DNA from: Thuidium tamariscinum
Lineage: Eukaryota; Streptophyta; Bryopsida; Hypnales; Thuidiaceae
Assembly (NCBI GenBank): GCA_947034885.2
Contig: OX344758.2
Location: forward strand, 15,651,067 to 15,715,066
DNA length: 64,000 bases
Direction: 5' to 3'
The translations under genes and the position numbers were made by a program. The notes under the pieces were generated by a model. That model saw nothing but the letters and a program-made list of their open reading frames with translations, had not been told where the DNA came from and did not search any database. Positions 22,718 through 34,599 of the stretch are shown piece by piece (within the stretch, counting starts at the first letter, position 1; every line of letters begins with the position of its first letter).

Positions 22718-23859
22718 ACCCTCGATGATAGGAACATATCATTGTCATTGTCACTCCAAGTGCATCTCTTATAGTGTATGAAAAAATAGAAGTGAATAGA
22801 TTGGAATGAAGGAAAAAACTAATTGCAATTAACCCCTATATTTTGAAGGCATTTTTTGAGTTTTTAGAAATTTTCTCTAAATTGAAAAAAAGTCAACAAT
22901 TTGATACGCTTGATCAAATTTTTTGGCAAGTAATTGCACAAATTCAATCTAGACATGTAAGAGATCACTTAGAAAAAGAAAACTCAACAATTTCACTTAT
23001 AGATTGAAAGATTATAATGTTTGATCATGAGGGTGTTAAAAGTGCAAAAGTGAGTTGAAGTCTTTTGATCCTCTTTTTCCATGTCAAATCTATAAAGTTG
23101 GTCACCAAAGAAATATGAAGTGAAAAGGTCTAATATGCATAACTCTAGTTTATTTATGGCTTCTCAAAACCTACTCTACAAGTTTGTTAAATAAATTTCT
23201 AATGTAGTTTTTTCTCCAAGATCTAATTTATATTTGAGGCTCATTTCTAAGAGCCCTCAATGCTATAGAAGGCCAAGACATCCTTATACAAAATCTTAAA
23301 TAGAAAAATCATAATCAATCATTTCATAATCAAATTTTTAATGCTAAAACTAGACTTCAAAAAGAAGTTTTTAAAAATCTTAAATATTGATTAAAGTAAC
23401 TTCATTATGTTTTATTTAAATTCAAGGTTTTACAACATTAAATTTTGGTGCCTTAGGTATTTAGGGGTTAGAGCCTTAGAGGAACTTGCACTTGGTTTGG
23501 ACTCCTTCTTAAAATGGACCTGTATAGTTACTTGCCTTAACCCATAAATGATGCGAGGGCCATTTTCTAGTTGATGAATGAGAGAGTATCTTGCTATGTA
23601 GGATAGAAGTGCAACTATTCATCCTTGGATCAGGGATGAAAAGGGAAGATTTCCTATTATAGTTTGACTTCCTTTTGAATATTACTAAGCCAATGATTTA
23701 CATAGTATCAAAATTGGTGATTTCTATAGCCAGCAATGCATTGTTTATAAATTAAATGTATTGTATGTGTTCAAGATTGCATGTGTATAATTACATTTAT
23801 TTTTAGCAATTTGAAAATTTAAATTCTTAGTTTATATGTATAGAATCCTTTTCAAAGGT
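22718..23859. other. Non-coding tail of unit 1
   Basis: Aligns with 32,688-33,827 at roughly 95-97% by eye, with small indels. No ORF above background and no recognisable gene. Confidence 0.7.
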
Positions 23860-24504
23860 ATAAAAATGGAATCTAAATTCTTTTCTGATTTCTCAAAAAA
23901 TTTAACAAAACATTAGGCCATTTTATAGTAGGTACCAGTTCTCAATTGCTTATCAAGTCATATTTAGGTGTAGTTACCTTCATAGAAAATTGGTATTTTG
24001 AAGTAAAAGGAAAATACTTAGCTCTAGAGTTGGACAATTATTACAAAAAATGTGGACTCTCTAGAGGGCCACTTCACAATGACATGTTTCTAGCTATAAT
24101 TCTCTATTTCATTGGTATTAGAAATAGTGACAAGTATCTAGCAACCACATCATTTGACTTCTATAATTGCTCTAGAGGTAGCCAACTTTACTTTGCTCTT
24201 ATACAAATTTTGTTAGTTTGTTAAGCAAAGATAGGAAAACAAAACATTGCATAGGACAATTTAAATTGGTGGACAAGGTCTCTTTCAAGCTTGTTTTAGT
24301 AGGCCTCTAGAAACTTGAAATTGTTTGTAATGCACTCACTTCCAAAGTTCATCTTTGAAGAGCTCAAATTCTTAACCATAGGGGCAATGACATATCCATA
24401 ATTAGGCACATGTACTTGTTGCAAAAATTCAATGAGTATTCCTAAAGGTAGGATCACATAATGGCACTTATTCCATGGATTTTTTCCAATGACTTATTTT
24501 ATTG

Positions 24505-25255
24505 GGTTGATTGCAAGAAACAATTGTTGATTTGGTTGCATTTTTTATAATACACATACTTTGCATTTTTGAAATATTTTAAAATTAGAAAAATAATTAT
24601 TAGTTTAAATTCTTTTTACTAAGGTGTACACCTAAATCTTTAAATGATGTAGGGGTCACCTAGGAAATCATCTTTTCCAAAACCATAGAAATCATTGGTA
24701 TTAAAAAATCCAAAAGTGCACATTTGAAGTCAAAGAACTATAGAAGATCTTCCTTTTCCATCCCTAATTCCGAGGATGAATGCTTGTAGTTTGGTCCTGC
24801 ATTGCAAAACAATCTTGTTCATCAACCAAAAAATAGGTCAAGCATCGTTTATGGGTTAAAGAAGATTGTATCCTAGGAAGATAGAATATATGAAAAGTAT
24901 TTAGGTAGGAGAATTGAAACACTACAAAATCTCAAGACTTAGATAGGTAGTTTGATGTTTTAATTTGTATAAAAACTGGAAAAGAAACTAAGAAATTTAA
25001 ATTTTTTGTTAGTTTGTAGTAATCCACAGAGATGGTCATCCGCACCAAAGAACCACCAAAATAATATTTAACATGGTTTGGAATGCAAACAAAAAGAACC
25101 TCACTTTGTAGAATTCTATACAAGCAATTAACTAAATGATTAGAATTGGTTTAGACAATAGTTGCAAGGCTACTAGTTATTTACTCATTTGGAACCAAAA
25201 TGCAAAAGTTATGGCCAAAAGAACAAATTAGTATATGTGTTTCTTGTAATCATCC
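24505..25255. mobile_element. Family-A MITE, unit-2 copy of the 11,804 element
   Basis: Same 751-bp element at the same site (ATTG at 24,501-24,504 and 25,256-25,259). Identical by eye to 11,804-12,554 because it lies in the near-identical tract. Confidence 0.85.
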
Positions 25256-26236
25256 ATTGACAGTTTATCATAAATATAGATCCTTCCTTTCGCTTTTATA
25301 CCATCATTTTAGACAATGTTGATAATTGATGCCTATATTTTAGTGATTCTACACAGTAAACCTGTCACATATGAAGTGTCAAACAATATTCAAGAATTAT
25401 CTAATTTTTTAGAGAAATTTATGAATATGAATATTCACAACATTCAGTGAGGTTTTTTTGGCAGTAAGCCTATAACTTTTGCGGAGTATGTCTAATGTAC
25501 GTGAAATTTGAAATGAAGGTACATGTAATACAACATATTATAGACTAATAGTTGTAGACAGTGAATAATTTTTAGCATACTTTGAAAATTATTTTAATAT
25601 TTTGAAGAGCCTCCAATTAGATGTCTATTTTATTTACCATTTGGAAGTTTTGAATCCTATTTTCAACCTAAACATCAAAATTGAGAGTTGAAAATTGCAA
25701 AAGTAGTTGTTCTACCATGGTTGCCAGTATGTGAGCATAGAAAGTGTGAGCCTATGAGCCTACAATTCTTTACACCTATAATACATGTGTCTATATCATT
25801 AACACATTCAATGAGTGTAGGATAACCAAATAAAGTTTGGATATATACTAATCAAAAAATACAACAATAATTAGGCTATTTTGACTCTCTGAATGAAAAT
25901 TTCCTTTACAAAAAAAACCAATGTCCTTTGAGTTGGTGAAAAATTAGGCTTAAAAATAACATTGTTGAATTCATTGAACCAAAATGGCTTGAAAGACAAA
26001 AAGAAAAAAGAAAGAGGAAGAAGTATAAAGAAAGACATGCTTGTATCTTATCTACATCTTTAGATGGGGAATATTATGGGCATCAAACTAGGCATTGGAT
26101 TATTTAAGTTGAAATATGGGAATTTTTAATTCAACATTTTGAAACTCATTGTTGCATTTAATCTAAAAATATCACAACAAAGTGTTTTTTCAATGTTTTA
26201 TAGATTGTGTTGCATCTCTGCCTCTATACACATACT

Positions 26237-26968
26237 GGGTCATTGCAAGAAACACCTGTCATATTTTGTGTGACACGTCGCATTCTAATTTGTTTTTTTG
26301 CCATAACTTTTGTGTTTTAGCTCCAATGGACTCAAGATTTGTAGAAAAGGTACTCATAATTATCATGAACCTTCCATAATTTTTTCATAATTTTCAAAAA
26401 TATTTTACTATCCAAAAATAGGCCCCAATTGGATGTCACACTTGGTAGTTTAGGGGTTTTCAATACCTGAGCTATACCTTTTTTTAATGATTTTAACATG
26501 AAATTTGGATGAGATGGTCTTCTAATAGACTTCTAGCTTACCAGGAAAGGATTTTAAGAAAAAGTTAATTTTGTGAGGTGTGGAGGTTTACAAAGTGAGC
26601 TCCCTTCTGTTTGTATTTTGAAACATATAAAATATTATTTTGGTGGTTTTTTTTGTGAATGACCATATCTATAAAGTTTTTGCAAATGGACACTTTTTAT
26701 TTTTTGAAAATATCTATTTTTACTATTTTTCCATAATTAAAACATGAAGGTATGTATTTTCTAGAGGTTTGGCACTTTTCAAGTTCTCCTACTTAGAAAA
26801 TTTTTCTATCCATTTCCTTCGGTGAAAACCTTCATCTTAGAGGTATATATACTATTTATATTTTTGAAGTTTTTTTAAAATTAATTTTCTAATTTTAAAG
26901 TACTCCCGAAAAAATCAGCCAAATGCAACAAATAGGACAAATAGGACAGGTGTTTCTTGCAATCACCC
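26237..26968. mobile_element. Family-A MITE, unit 2 (732 bp), absent from unit 1
   Basis: Ends GGGTCATTGCAAGAAACACC and GGTGTTTCTTGCAATCACCC, flanked by TACT (26,233-26,236) and TATT (26,969-26,972). The interior contains the family motif GCCATAACTTTTGTGTTTT. The corresponding unit-1 site keeps two TACT copies separated by G (13,532-13,540). No transposase ORF; non-autonomous. Confidence 0.93.
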
Positions 26969-27418
26969 TATTGTACACATACCATTGACTGATCACACAT
27001 GACTTAGCACTCAGTTTCTTTAACTTGTGGATACAAGAGAATTTTAAGTATTTTGGAAATGTTGAATACTAATGAAATTGGTTCCTAGGTACAATTAAAA
27101 AATTAAGAATTTATGGAAAAAATTGTAACCTTTTTCAAATTGAGCTTACAAAGGTTTGTAGCTACTAGGGTAGGCAAACCTAATTCTAGTTGGTCTCCAA
27201 TGTTGCATCCTATAACAAGACTCTTTACCCTGCAATGCAAAATTCAAAATCATGTACAATAAATTGTAAAATTGGATGCCTATACAATTAGGTTGTCCTA
27301 CTCCAAGAAAATTACTCTATAAGCCATCAAAGTTAACAAAAACTTCAACAAATACTTCCATTTTTACACATGGAGGTTCATGAATTTCAACTACACCAAT
27401 AACTAATTCAAAAGTAGA

Positions 27419-27768
27419 GGGTGTTTGCATGAAAAACTTGATAGTGTGGTTGCGTTTTGCTTTTGGAGCGCTATAACTATTGATGTATGAATCCAATGCA
27501 AAACAAAAAAATATATTTCTAAAAATCTTGACAAAAATTGTATTCTTTACTTTTCAAAATTTTTTAAAAATCATTTTATATTTAAAAGTTAATTTTGTTA
27601 ATTTATCACACTTTGACATAGTGGGGTTTTTAGTACTATTGAGCGGTTAAAATTAATTTTTTTAGCTGAAATTTCTATGTTATATTCTCTTAGTAGGTAT
27701 ACATGTTTCTACCAAAGGAAATCTAAAAATACATTATTTTATATCCTCCACATTCGTGCAAACAGGCC
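27419..27768. mobile_element. 350-bp TIR element, unit 2
   Basis: Left end GGGTGTTTGCATGAA; right end, read inverted, GGCCTGTTTGCACGAA, about 13 of 15 positions matching. It starts where similarity to unit 1 stops (after AAAGTAGAG, 13,983). The interior is AT-rich without a transposase. Target duplication not clear, perhaps because the right flank was deleted. Confidence 0.65.
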
Positions 27769-28483
27769 TTCTTTGCACGTGCAATTCCAAACATTAGAAA
27801 TGGTTTTGACCTCATCTTTTTAATCAAATAGCATCACAAAAAAGTCTTCCCAAATTGCTGGTTTTTACTTTTGTTGAAAATTGTTTTTCCTATTTTCTAC
27901 AAATTAAAACGTTAAAGCATGTATTTTCTAGGACATTTTTTGGACAAGGAGTTTTGTTCTACAAAAGAAATTTTGGAATGTCCCAATTTGACAAATAGGA
28001 GATTTGTTAAAGTGGTTACACCTAATTGCATCAAAATGCACAATTATTCTTTAATTTAGAATTTAAATCTATGATTGTCATACTTGTCTTGTGAGATTTG
28101 TGTTCACGGTATACATTGTGATGCAACTAGGTAGGGGTTTGCAAGTAGGTGAGCTTACCTCATATGTTGAATGAAATAGCTTAGTCATTGTCATGGTGAA
28201 TTTTGTTAAAATGACAATCATTCCACAATTTTGGCACTTTTACAATTGAGACTTTGATGTCTGAAATCTATACCTATCCTAGATGGTTTAGACTGCATGG
28301 TCTGAAAATGGCGTATGGAATATCTCCATTTTAAGGAAATTTGCCATTGCCACTCTCACTGCGAGCTGTTGCTGGACATGGTTTGTGGCAATTTACCAGT
28401 AAAATATTTCATGTCTGTGATTTGGATTCAAGCTCAGATAGTCGCATTTCTCGAGAATGGCGTGCTTCAGAGCGCCAAAATGG

Positions 28484-29696
28484 TGCACCAAACAAGGACT
28501 GGCACAGATCTGAGGTTCGGAAGACAGGAACTTCAATTTCGCTAACTTGGCGAAAATTCAAGACTTCGGCAGTTTTAAAGGGCGAAACTCTGCTATGGTT
28601 CGTTTGTTCATCTGTCTGGGTTTTGAACAATCCAATTTTTTTTTCCAGCTCTATTTCTGAAAGTGTCAGCATTCATTTGTGAAACTATGCCAATGAATTC
28701 AAAATACTTAAATTTGTAGGACATTACAACTTCCGAATACGACCCACCATGAAGGATTAATACGGAGGACGAAGAATTTCTCAAGTCCAGTAGATCTAAA
28801 CGTCGAAATCCATACGTACATTATCATAGCCCATGCTCATATAATTTGTTGGGTCCAGGTTGTCAGGATGATTAACCTTGTCCGCAGTATTCCACTTCTA
28901 TTTTCTTCTGTTTTCTCCAGATCTTTAAAGAAAAGGCTCCAATCTGACATGAATGGGTGTGCGTGGAGGAAAACATCGATTTCCATGAGCTTACAAGCAG
29001 GAGGAAATAATTCTCATCAGGTCATATGTGATGTACTAATAAACTTTCCGCTAGTCATGACTGTCACGATTCTCGCAATTTTATCATTCAAGCACATTCG
29101 GCGAATGATTCAAGTTCGAAGCTCATAAACTGGCAGGCACCTGCCTAGCTAGTGATTATTCCAAGCTCCCAAATGGGTAATCAAAGTTGCTAATGGACGT
29201 CAATTTCGTGAAATGAATAGAATCGGCGGATTTCCACGACTCTGACAAATTTCCGGGGGCATGGACTGGAAACGTCAACCTATAGGCCGGAGTCCAAATT
29301 GAAGAGCTCTGTGCGGCTGAATGTCACCATTTTGGCGCCCCGAATCGTCCCAATTTGGTGTAATTGACGATTCTATTGCAAACTGAGGAGGAAGTAATTT
29401 CTACGGAGACGAAATCTGCTTGAATGATCAGTGTGATTGCAATGTATGTCACCAATACTGAACTCTGATCCCGAATTGATGCAGCATTTTGTATGCACTA
29501 AAAAAAACTAGAGGGCCTCAATATTCCTTTGGGAAATTACAATAATCTCGGACATCGGAGCTCATCAGCTCACTTGACTGAACAAGTAACGCACCACTTA
29601 TTTGTGGAGCACACACCCAGTTCAGTGGAACGATTTCAGGCAACACCAAACTGCTGGTGGATGTCACTGCCTTTGAATGGAATAGATTACTAACTT
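28484..29696. other. Unit-2-only 1.2-kb segment
   Basis: Lies 3' of germin-like copy 2 and is missing from unit 1, where AAAATGGTGC is followed directly by TGGT and TAGAATACC. ORFs of 60-113 codons (28,315-29,128) are present but show no known domain. Base composition is less AT-rich than the surroundings. It may be ancestral sequence deleted from unit 1. Confidence 0.6.
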
Positions 29697-29850
29697 ATAG
29701 AATACCTTGGTTACATATGAAGTGAATGTTCAAACCAAATCGGCAGAATCCTATCTAAGCAATGAATTCCAATTCAATTCCACGCTGAACTCCAGTTCAG
29801 CTTCAGCTGCTGGTGGTGGAATTAGCCAGCTGCCGCAACTACGCTAACAC

Positions 29851-30540
29851 TCAAGGGTGACCGGGGTACGAGGCCTTGAGGAGCTTGGCCGTGGCCGCGT
29901 CGACGCCGAACGACTTCTCGATCACGGCGCTCGTGATGTTGGGCTCGAAGATTTGGTTGGCGGTCAGCAGCAGCCCTGGTTTCTGCGACGTCAGCGAGTT
30001 GAAGGTGATGGCGGTCTCGTTGCCCACGTTCAGCTGGAAGTGCAGCAGCGCGCGTGGAAACAAGATCACGTCGCCCACCTCCAGCGTGGCCGCGTACAGC
30101 ACGTTGTCGTCGCTGATGAAGCCCGTGTAGATACGGCCCTTCAACACGAGCAGCGTCTCGGCGGCGCGCGGGTGCGTGTGCAGCGGCACCACGCCGCCCA
30201 AGTCGAAGTCCAGGCGTGCGTGCGTGATGCCCTGCGTGTTGAGTCCCGGGAACTGCACGGGCGTGGCCAGCGCCGCGATGGCCCCCGTGGGCGACTTCTT
30301 GACGTCGGAGCCTGGCGCTCGGAAGCCTGTGTACACGAAGTCTTTCGCGGAGACGCTGCTTCGCGGTCTGCATGCGAAGCCGTTCATGAGAGTCGCCGAG
30401 GGCGACAGATCCGCCACGCAGAAGTCTTGCAACGGGTCGGGGTCGGCGTTCGCAGTGCCCACGACCAGCATTACTATTGCACAGCCCATGACCAGGATCA
30501 TGGCGCTTCCTCTTCCCGAGCGGACCATTGCTACAGTCAT
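29851..30540 (-). CDS. Germin-like protein, copy 2
   Basis: Tandem paralogue of 18,671-19,360: 229 residues, one exon, and the same signal peptide, cysteine pair, His/His/Glu/His metal ligands and glycosylation sites. It differs in the protein only at residue 77 (Gly instead of Ser). The other coding differences I see (for example at 18,797/29,977 and 18,867/30,047) are synonymous. The reading frame and the cupin core are intact in both copies, so both look functional. The upstream region with the TATA box is preserved. The 3' flank differs because unit 1 lacks 28,484-29,696, so expression of the two copies may have diverged. Antisense frames in this GC-rich gene are also open but are shadows. 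Confidence 0.93.
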   Translation of the reverse strand: MTVAMVRSGRGSAMILVMGCAIVMLVVGTANADPDPLQDFCVADLSPSATLMNGFACRPRSSVSAKDFVYTGFRAPGSDVKKSPTGAIAALATPVQFPGLNTQGITHARLDFDLGGVVPLHTHPRAAETLLVLKGRIYTGFISDDNVLYAATLEVGDVILFPRALLHFQLNVGNETAITFNSLTSQKPGLLLTANQIFEPNITSAVIEKSFGVDAATAKLLKASYPGHP

Positions 30541-30691
30541 CCTTCCCAGCTTATATATCAAGCGATGAATTGAAGACTGCCAACTGAATTGGCGAAGAGC
30601 AGCTAGCAAGGCTAGAAACCGCTTGTGGCTGTGAAGAAAAATGGATGTTGACGATGTTGGAGTGTGAGATTGAATCCCACTTTGACGAGCC

Positions 30692-30698
30692 ATTTATA
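30692..30698 (-). promoter_or_regulatory. TATA box of germin-like copy 2
   Basis: TATAAAT on the minus strand, in the same place relative to the ATG as in copy 1, next to a (CA/GT) tract two bases shorter. Confidence 0.6.
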
Positions 30699-31555
30699 CA
30701 CACACACACTCCGTGGCCCGCGAAATACCTCGCATGTTCGGTCTGATTCTTCACGAGTTCTCGCAGAGTCTGACCCAGATCCACCAGTATTGGCATGGAG
30801 CCTTCGGGGGAGCCTTCCAGGATAGTGTAACTTGGCGATCCCGACGTCCGTCTAGCTGCACCGAAAGAGCAGGCAAGTGCTGGCAACTCGTTCGGACGCA
30901 GAAAGCAGATTCAATTCATGGGTTCGGCTGGAATTGGTGACTCGATCAATTCACACATGATCGCGTCGGACATGGAAAGGATCGAAATCCTTGTGGCGGG
31001 CGAGTTGATATTTCATGCACGCGGATAGGATTGAGAGTGAAAATTGTACTTTCAAGGGGAAAAGTCTCCGGGAAGAGGTTGTGGAGATGCGTTTCGAAGG
31101 TGGAGGTGACATTCGTTTCTTCGTGGTAGTGAGAGCGAGCAGCATAGCATGTCAACCCAAGATACAAGTAATTAGATATCCCATGAGCCGCAGTAGCGCC
31201 GAAGGGGTTATCTATGTGGGGTTGTCACAGCACTCGCGAGGGTGGGATATTTCCCTGAGAATATCTACATGTCTGGTCGTCACTGGTTGTTCGCGGCAGC
31301 CGTACCAAGAATCCCTCGAGAAGTCTGAGTGCCGTTTCTTCTCCTCCGCGGGTGAAGAAATGGCACTGAAAAAAATTCTCGCTGAATTTCTCAAAGTGCT
31401 TGGCGTAGCGCAAGTGGCGGAGCTCCCACCCAGCTCCGCATGTCAGAAATTCCTCTGTCACACCTCCTTCATCTAGAATTCTGGATCGGCTCATGATTGG
31501 CTCCACTTTTGTCACTGATTTCTTCAACTTCAAAGAAATTTAGTTCTTCATGAGA

Positions 31556-31901
31556 GAAAATGTGGACTCTCCAGAGGGCCGTCTAACTTTGACAAGCCGA
31601 TCTATATAAAGATTTATGTGTAAGTCTGATTTCTTTATAAAGTACTCGATTTCTAACAGAAGATGTGGTTAAGCTTGTGTGAATATCTTCACTACCACGC
31701 AGAATATGTCAGTTTTTACAGCTTTCGTCTAATCAAATTGAAGAGCTTGTATTTCGAAGCTCTAATGTTTGGCTGCATTGTTGAGCACATGACACTTGTA
31801 CATTACAGCTATAGGGGAAATATTCTGCGTCATGTTAAATAAATGTAATGAGGGGTCCCTTCGGCCACTTCTTAGCGGCCCTCTGAAGAATCCAGATTTT
31901 C
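31556..31901. mobile_element. 346-bp TIR element, unit 2 only
   Basis: Left end GAAAATGTGGACTCTCCAGA, then GGGCCG. Right end, read inverted, GAAAATCTGGATTCTTCAGA, then GGGCCG; 23 of 26 positions match. The corresponding part of unit 1 (21,200-21,216) is short. A related left-end motif (GTGGACTCTCTAGAGGGCCA) is found at 24,053. Non-coding. Confidence 0.65.
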
Positions 31902-31964
31902 TTTAATCTATGTACTCCTAATACATAGATTATTGTTTGGCAACAAATTCCTCTCAAAGCAAAA

Positions 31965-32683
31965 GGATGATTGCAAGAAACACTTGTACTAATTTTTGTC
32001 ACATGTTGCATTTTAATTTGTTTTTTGGCCATAACTTTTGCATTTTGGCTCTAAATGACTCAAGATTTACAAAGAAGGTATTCATGACTATCATACACCC
32101 TTCCCTAATTTTTTTCGTAGTTTTTAAAAATAATATATTATCCAAAAATAGACCCCAATTGAATGTCGCAATTGCCAATTTGGACGATTTTAGTAATATT
32201 TAGTAACCAAAAAAATAAATTTTGGGGTGAAATTTGGACAAGGTTGTCTTCTAATAGACTTGTAGGTAGTGGTCGAAGGAATTTTTAAAATAATTAATTT
32301 TGTGTGGTATAGAAGTCTACAAATTGAGCTTCTTTCTACTTGTGTTTTGAAACATATAAATTTTTTTTGCTAATATATATGTTGTTACAAATGGTTAGTT
32401 TTTATTCTTTGTATTCATTTATTTTTATTATTTATAATTAATTTAAACATCAAAGTACCTATTTTCTTGAGGTTTGGCTCTTTTCAAGTTCTCATACTTA
32501 GAGAATTTTTCTATTCATTTCCTTCCCTAATCCCTAGGTACCTTCATCTTAAAGGTGTTTATGTAAGTCATATTTTTAAATATATTTTTTAAATTATTTT
32601 TCTAATTTTAAAGTACCCTAGAAAAAATCATGAGTATTGTTGTAAAATGCAACAAATAGTACAAGTGTTTCTTACAATCACCC
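31965..32683. mobile_element. Family-A MITE, uninterrupted (719 bp), unit 2
   Basis: Unit-2 counterpart of 21,266-22,713 without the nested copy. Ends GGATGATTGCAAGAAACAC and GTTTCTTACAATCACCC, flanked by AAAA. The intact CTTT at 32,332-32,335 is the empty site for the nested insertion. Confidence 0.9.
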
Positions 32684-33827
32684 AAAAACCCTTGATGATA
32701 GGAACATATCATTGTCATCGTCACTCCATGTGCATCTCTTATAGTGTATGAAAAAATAGAAGTGAATAGATTGGAATGAAGGCTAAAACTAATTGCAATT
32801 AACCCCTATATTTTGAAGGCGTTTTTTGAGCTTTTAGAAATTTTCTCTAAATTGAAAAAAAGTCAACAATTTGATACGCTTGATCAAATTTTTTGGCAAG
32901 TAATTGCACAAATTCAATCTAGACATGTAAGAGATCACTTAGAAAAAGAAAACTCAAAAATTTCACTTATAGATTGAAAGATTATAATGTTTGATCATAA
33001 GGGTGTTAGAAGTGCAAAAGTGAGTTGAAGTCTTTTGATCCTCATTTTTCATGTCAAATCTAAAAAGTTGGTCACCAAAGAAATATGAAGTGAAAAGGTC
33101 TAAGTAACATGCATAACTCTAGATTATTTATGGCTTCTCAAAACCTACTCTACAAGTTTGTTAAATAAATTTCTAATGTAGTTTTTTCTCCAAGATCTAA
33201 TATATTTGAGGCTCATTTCTAAGAGCCTTCAATGCTATAGAAGGCCAAGACACCCTTACACAAAATCTTAAATAGAAAAATCATAATCAATCATTTCATA
33301 ATCGAATTTTTAATGTTGAAACTAGACTTCAAAAAGAAGTTTTTTTAAATCTTAAATATTGATTAGAGTAACTTAATTATGTTTTATTTAAATTCAAAGT
33401 TTTGCAAACATTAAATTTTGGTGCCTTAGGTATTTAGGGGTTAGAGCCTTAGAGGAACTTGCACTTGGTTTGGATCCTTTTCTAAAATGGACCTATATAG
33501 TTACTTGCCTTAACCCATAAATGATGCCAGGGCCATTTTCTAGTTGATGAATGAGAGAGTATCTTGCTATGTAGGATAGAAGTGCAACTATTCATCCTTG
33601 GATCAAGGGTGAAAAATGAAGATTTCCTATTGTAGTTTGACTTTCTTTTGAATTTTACTGAGCCAATGATTCACATAGTATCAAAATTGGTGATTTGTAT
33701 AGCCACCAATCCATTGTTTATAAATTAAATGTATGTGTTCAAGATTGCATGTGTATAATTACACCTATTTTTAGCAATTTGAAAATTTAAATTCTTAGTT
33801 TATTTGTATAGAATCCTTTTCAAAGGC

Positions 33828-34237
33828 ATAACAAGACGTGTGGGCCCCAAAGAGTCACCTACAAAATCATGTATTGAAAAAACTTGGAACTACAATAAAA
33901 AATAATTTTTTACAATAATTAGTTTCTTACTATAACATTGAAAATAACTATACATGTGCAACAATGTAGACTATTGTTAGACTATTTATAATGAATACTT
34001 AATGTCTAAATTTTTTTTGGGCATGGCCAATCTTTGCAACATCTTTTAGTAAATAGCTAGAGGTTGAACTTGTTGTTATTCTAGCATAAGTTTCATTGTA
34101 GAATCCTTTATTTGTTGAATTGAAATTTGTGAAAACTCAAAGGGTAGATCCTTCCAATCATCATTATATAAGTTGAATATCACTTTGAATTGATAAGCTT
34201 GAAATGATGATAGTTTACTAGAAAGCATTAGGTCAAT
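33828..34237. other. Intergenic; nothing recognised
   Basis: Begins immediately outside the duplication border. AT-rich, no gene, no structured repeat seen. Confidence 0.6.
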
Positions 34238-34599
34238 GGGTGATTGCAAGAATGGCCTCCCATTTTTTGTCTCATTTTGAAATAGTACTCATTTTTTTCA
34301 AGAGTACTTTAAAAATAGAAAAGCAATTAAAAAAAAATGAAAAATATGTTCAATGTATATTTCTTGAAGAAGAAGGTACTCTATGAAGGAAAAGTGAAGT
34401 AAAATTTTCTAAGTAGGTGAACTAGACAAGTGCAAAATATCATGAAAATGAGCACTTTTACATTTTTATTTGTAAAAAATAGGAAAAGACATTTTTGAAA
34501 AAAGTAAAAATTTTCAATTTGGGAAGGATTAATGGTGATGAGATTTCTCCAAAAGAATAATTTTGAATCCATTTTCAATGCCCTTTCTTGCAATTACCC
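34238..34599. mobile_element. Short family-A derivative (362 bp)
   Basis: Ends GGGTGATTGCAAGAATGG and CCTTTCTTGCAATTACCC, flanked by CAAT and CAAC. About half the usual length, so internally deleted. No ORF. Confidence 0.75.

Larger units (their letters stand above)
11159..23859. repeat. Segmental tandem duplication, unit 1 (12.7 kb)
   Basis: 11,159-23,859 and 23,860-33,827 are direct, adjacent copies. Left border (CCC-ATAA-AAATGG, 11,159), internal junction (GGT-ATAA-AAATGG, 23,860) and right border (GGC-ATAA-CAAGAC, 33,828) share ATAA, so the junction shows 4-5 bp of microhomology. Aligned segments include 11,159-13,540, 13,541-13,983, 17,731-18,510, 18,517-20,022, 20,815-21,200 and 21,217-23,859. 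Unit 1 carries extra DNA at 13,984-17,730, 17,956-18,215, 20,023-20,814 and 21,636-22,369. Confidence 0.95.
23860..33827. repeat. Segmental tandem duplication, unit 2 (10.0 kb)
   Basis: Direct copy of 11,159-23,859. Unit-2-specific DNA: the MITE at 26,237-26,968, the TIR element at 27,419-27,768, 28,484-29,696 and the TIR element at 31,556-31,901. It lacks the 13,984-17,730 segment and three unit-1 transposons. Right border at 33,827/33,828. Confidence 0.95.

Noticed and set aside
28341-28682. 113-codon ORF downstream of germin copy 2
   Set aside because: Interrupted in unit 1 and without domain; in the alignable part both units show non-coding-like indels.
29822-30573. 238-codon plus-strand ORF and 183-codon minus ORF over germin copy 2
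   Set aside because: Same shadow effect; the plus ORF is longer than in copy 1 only because a stop codon changed.
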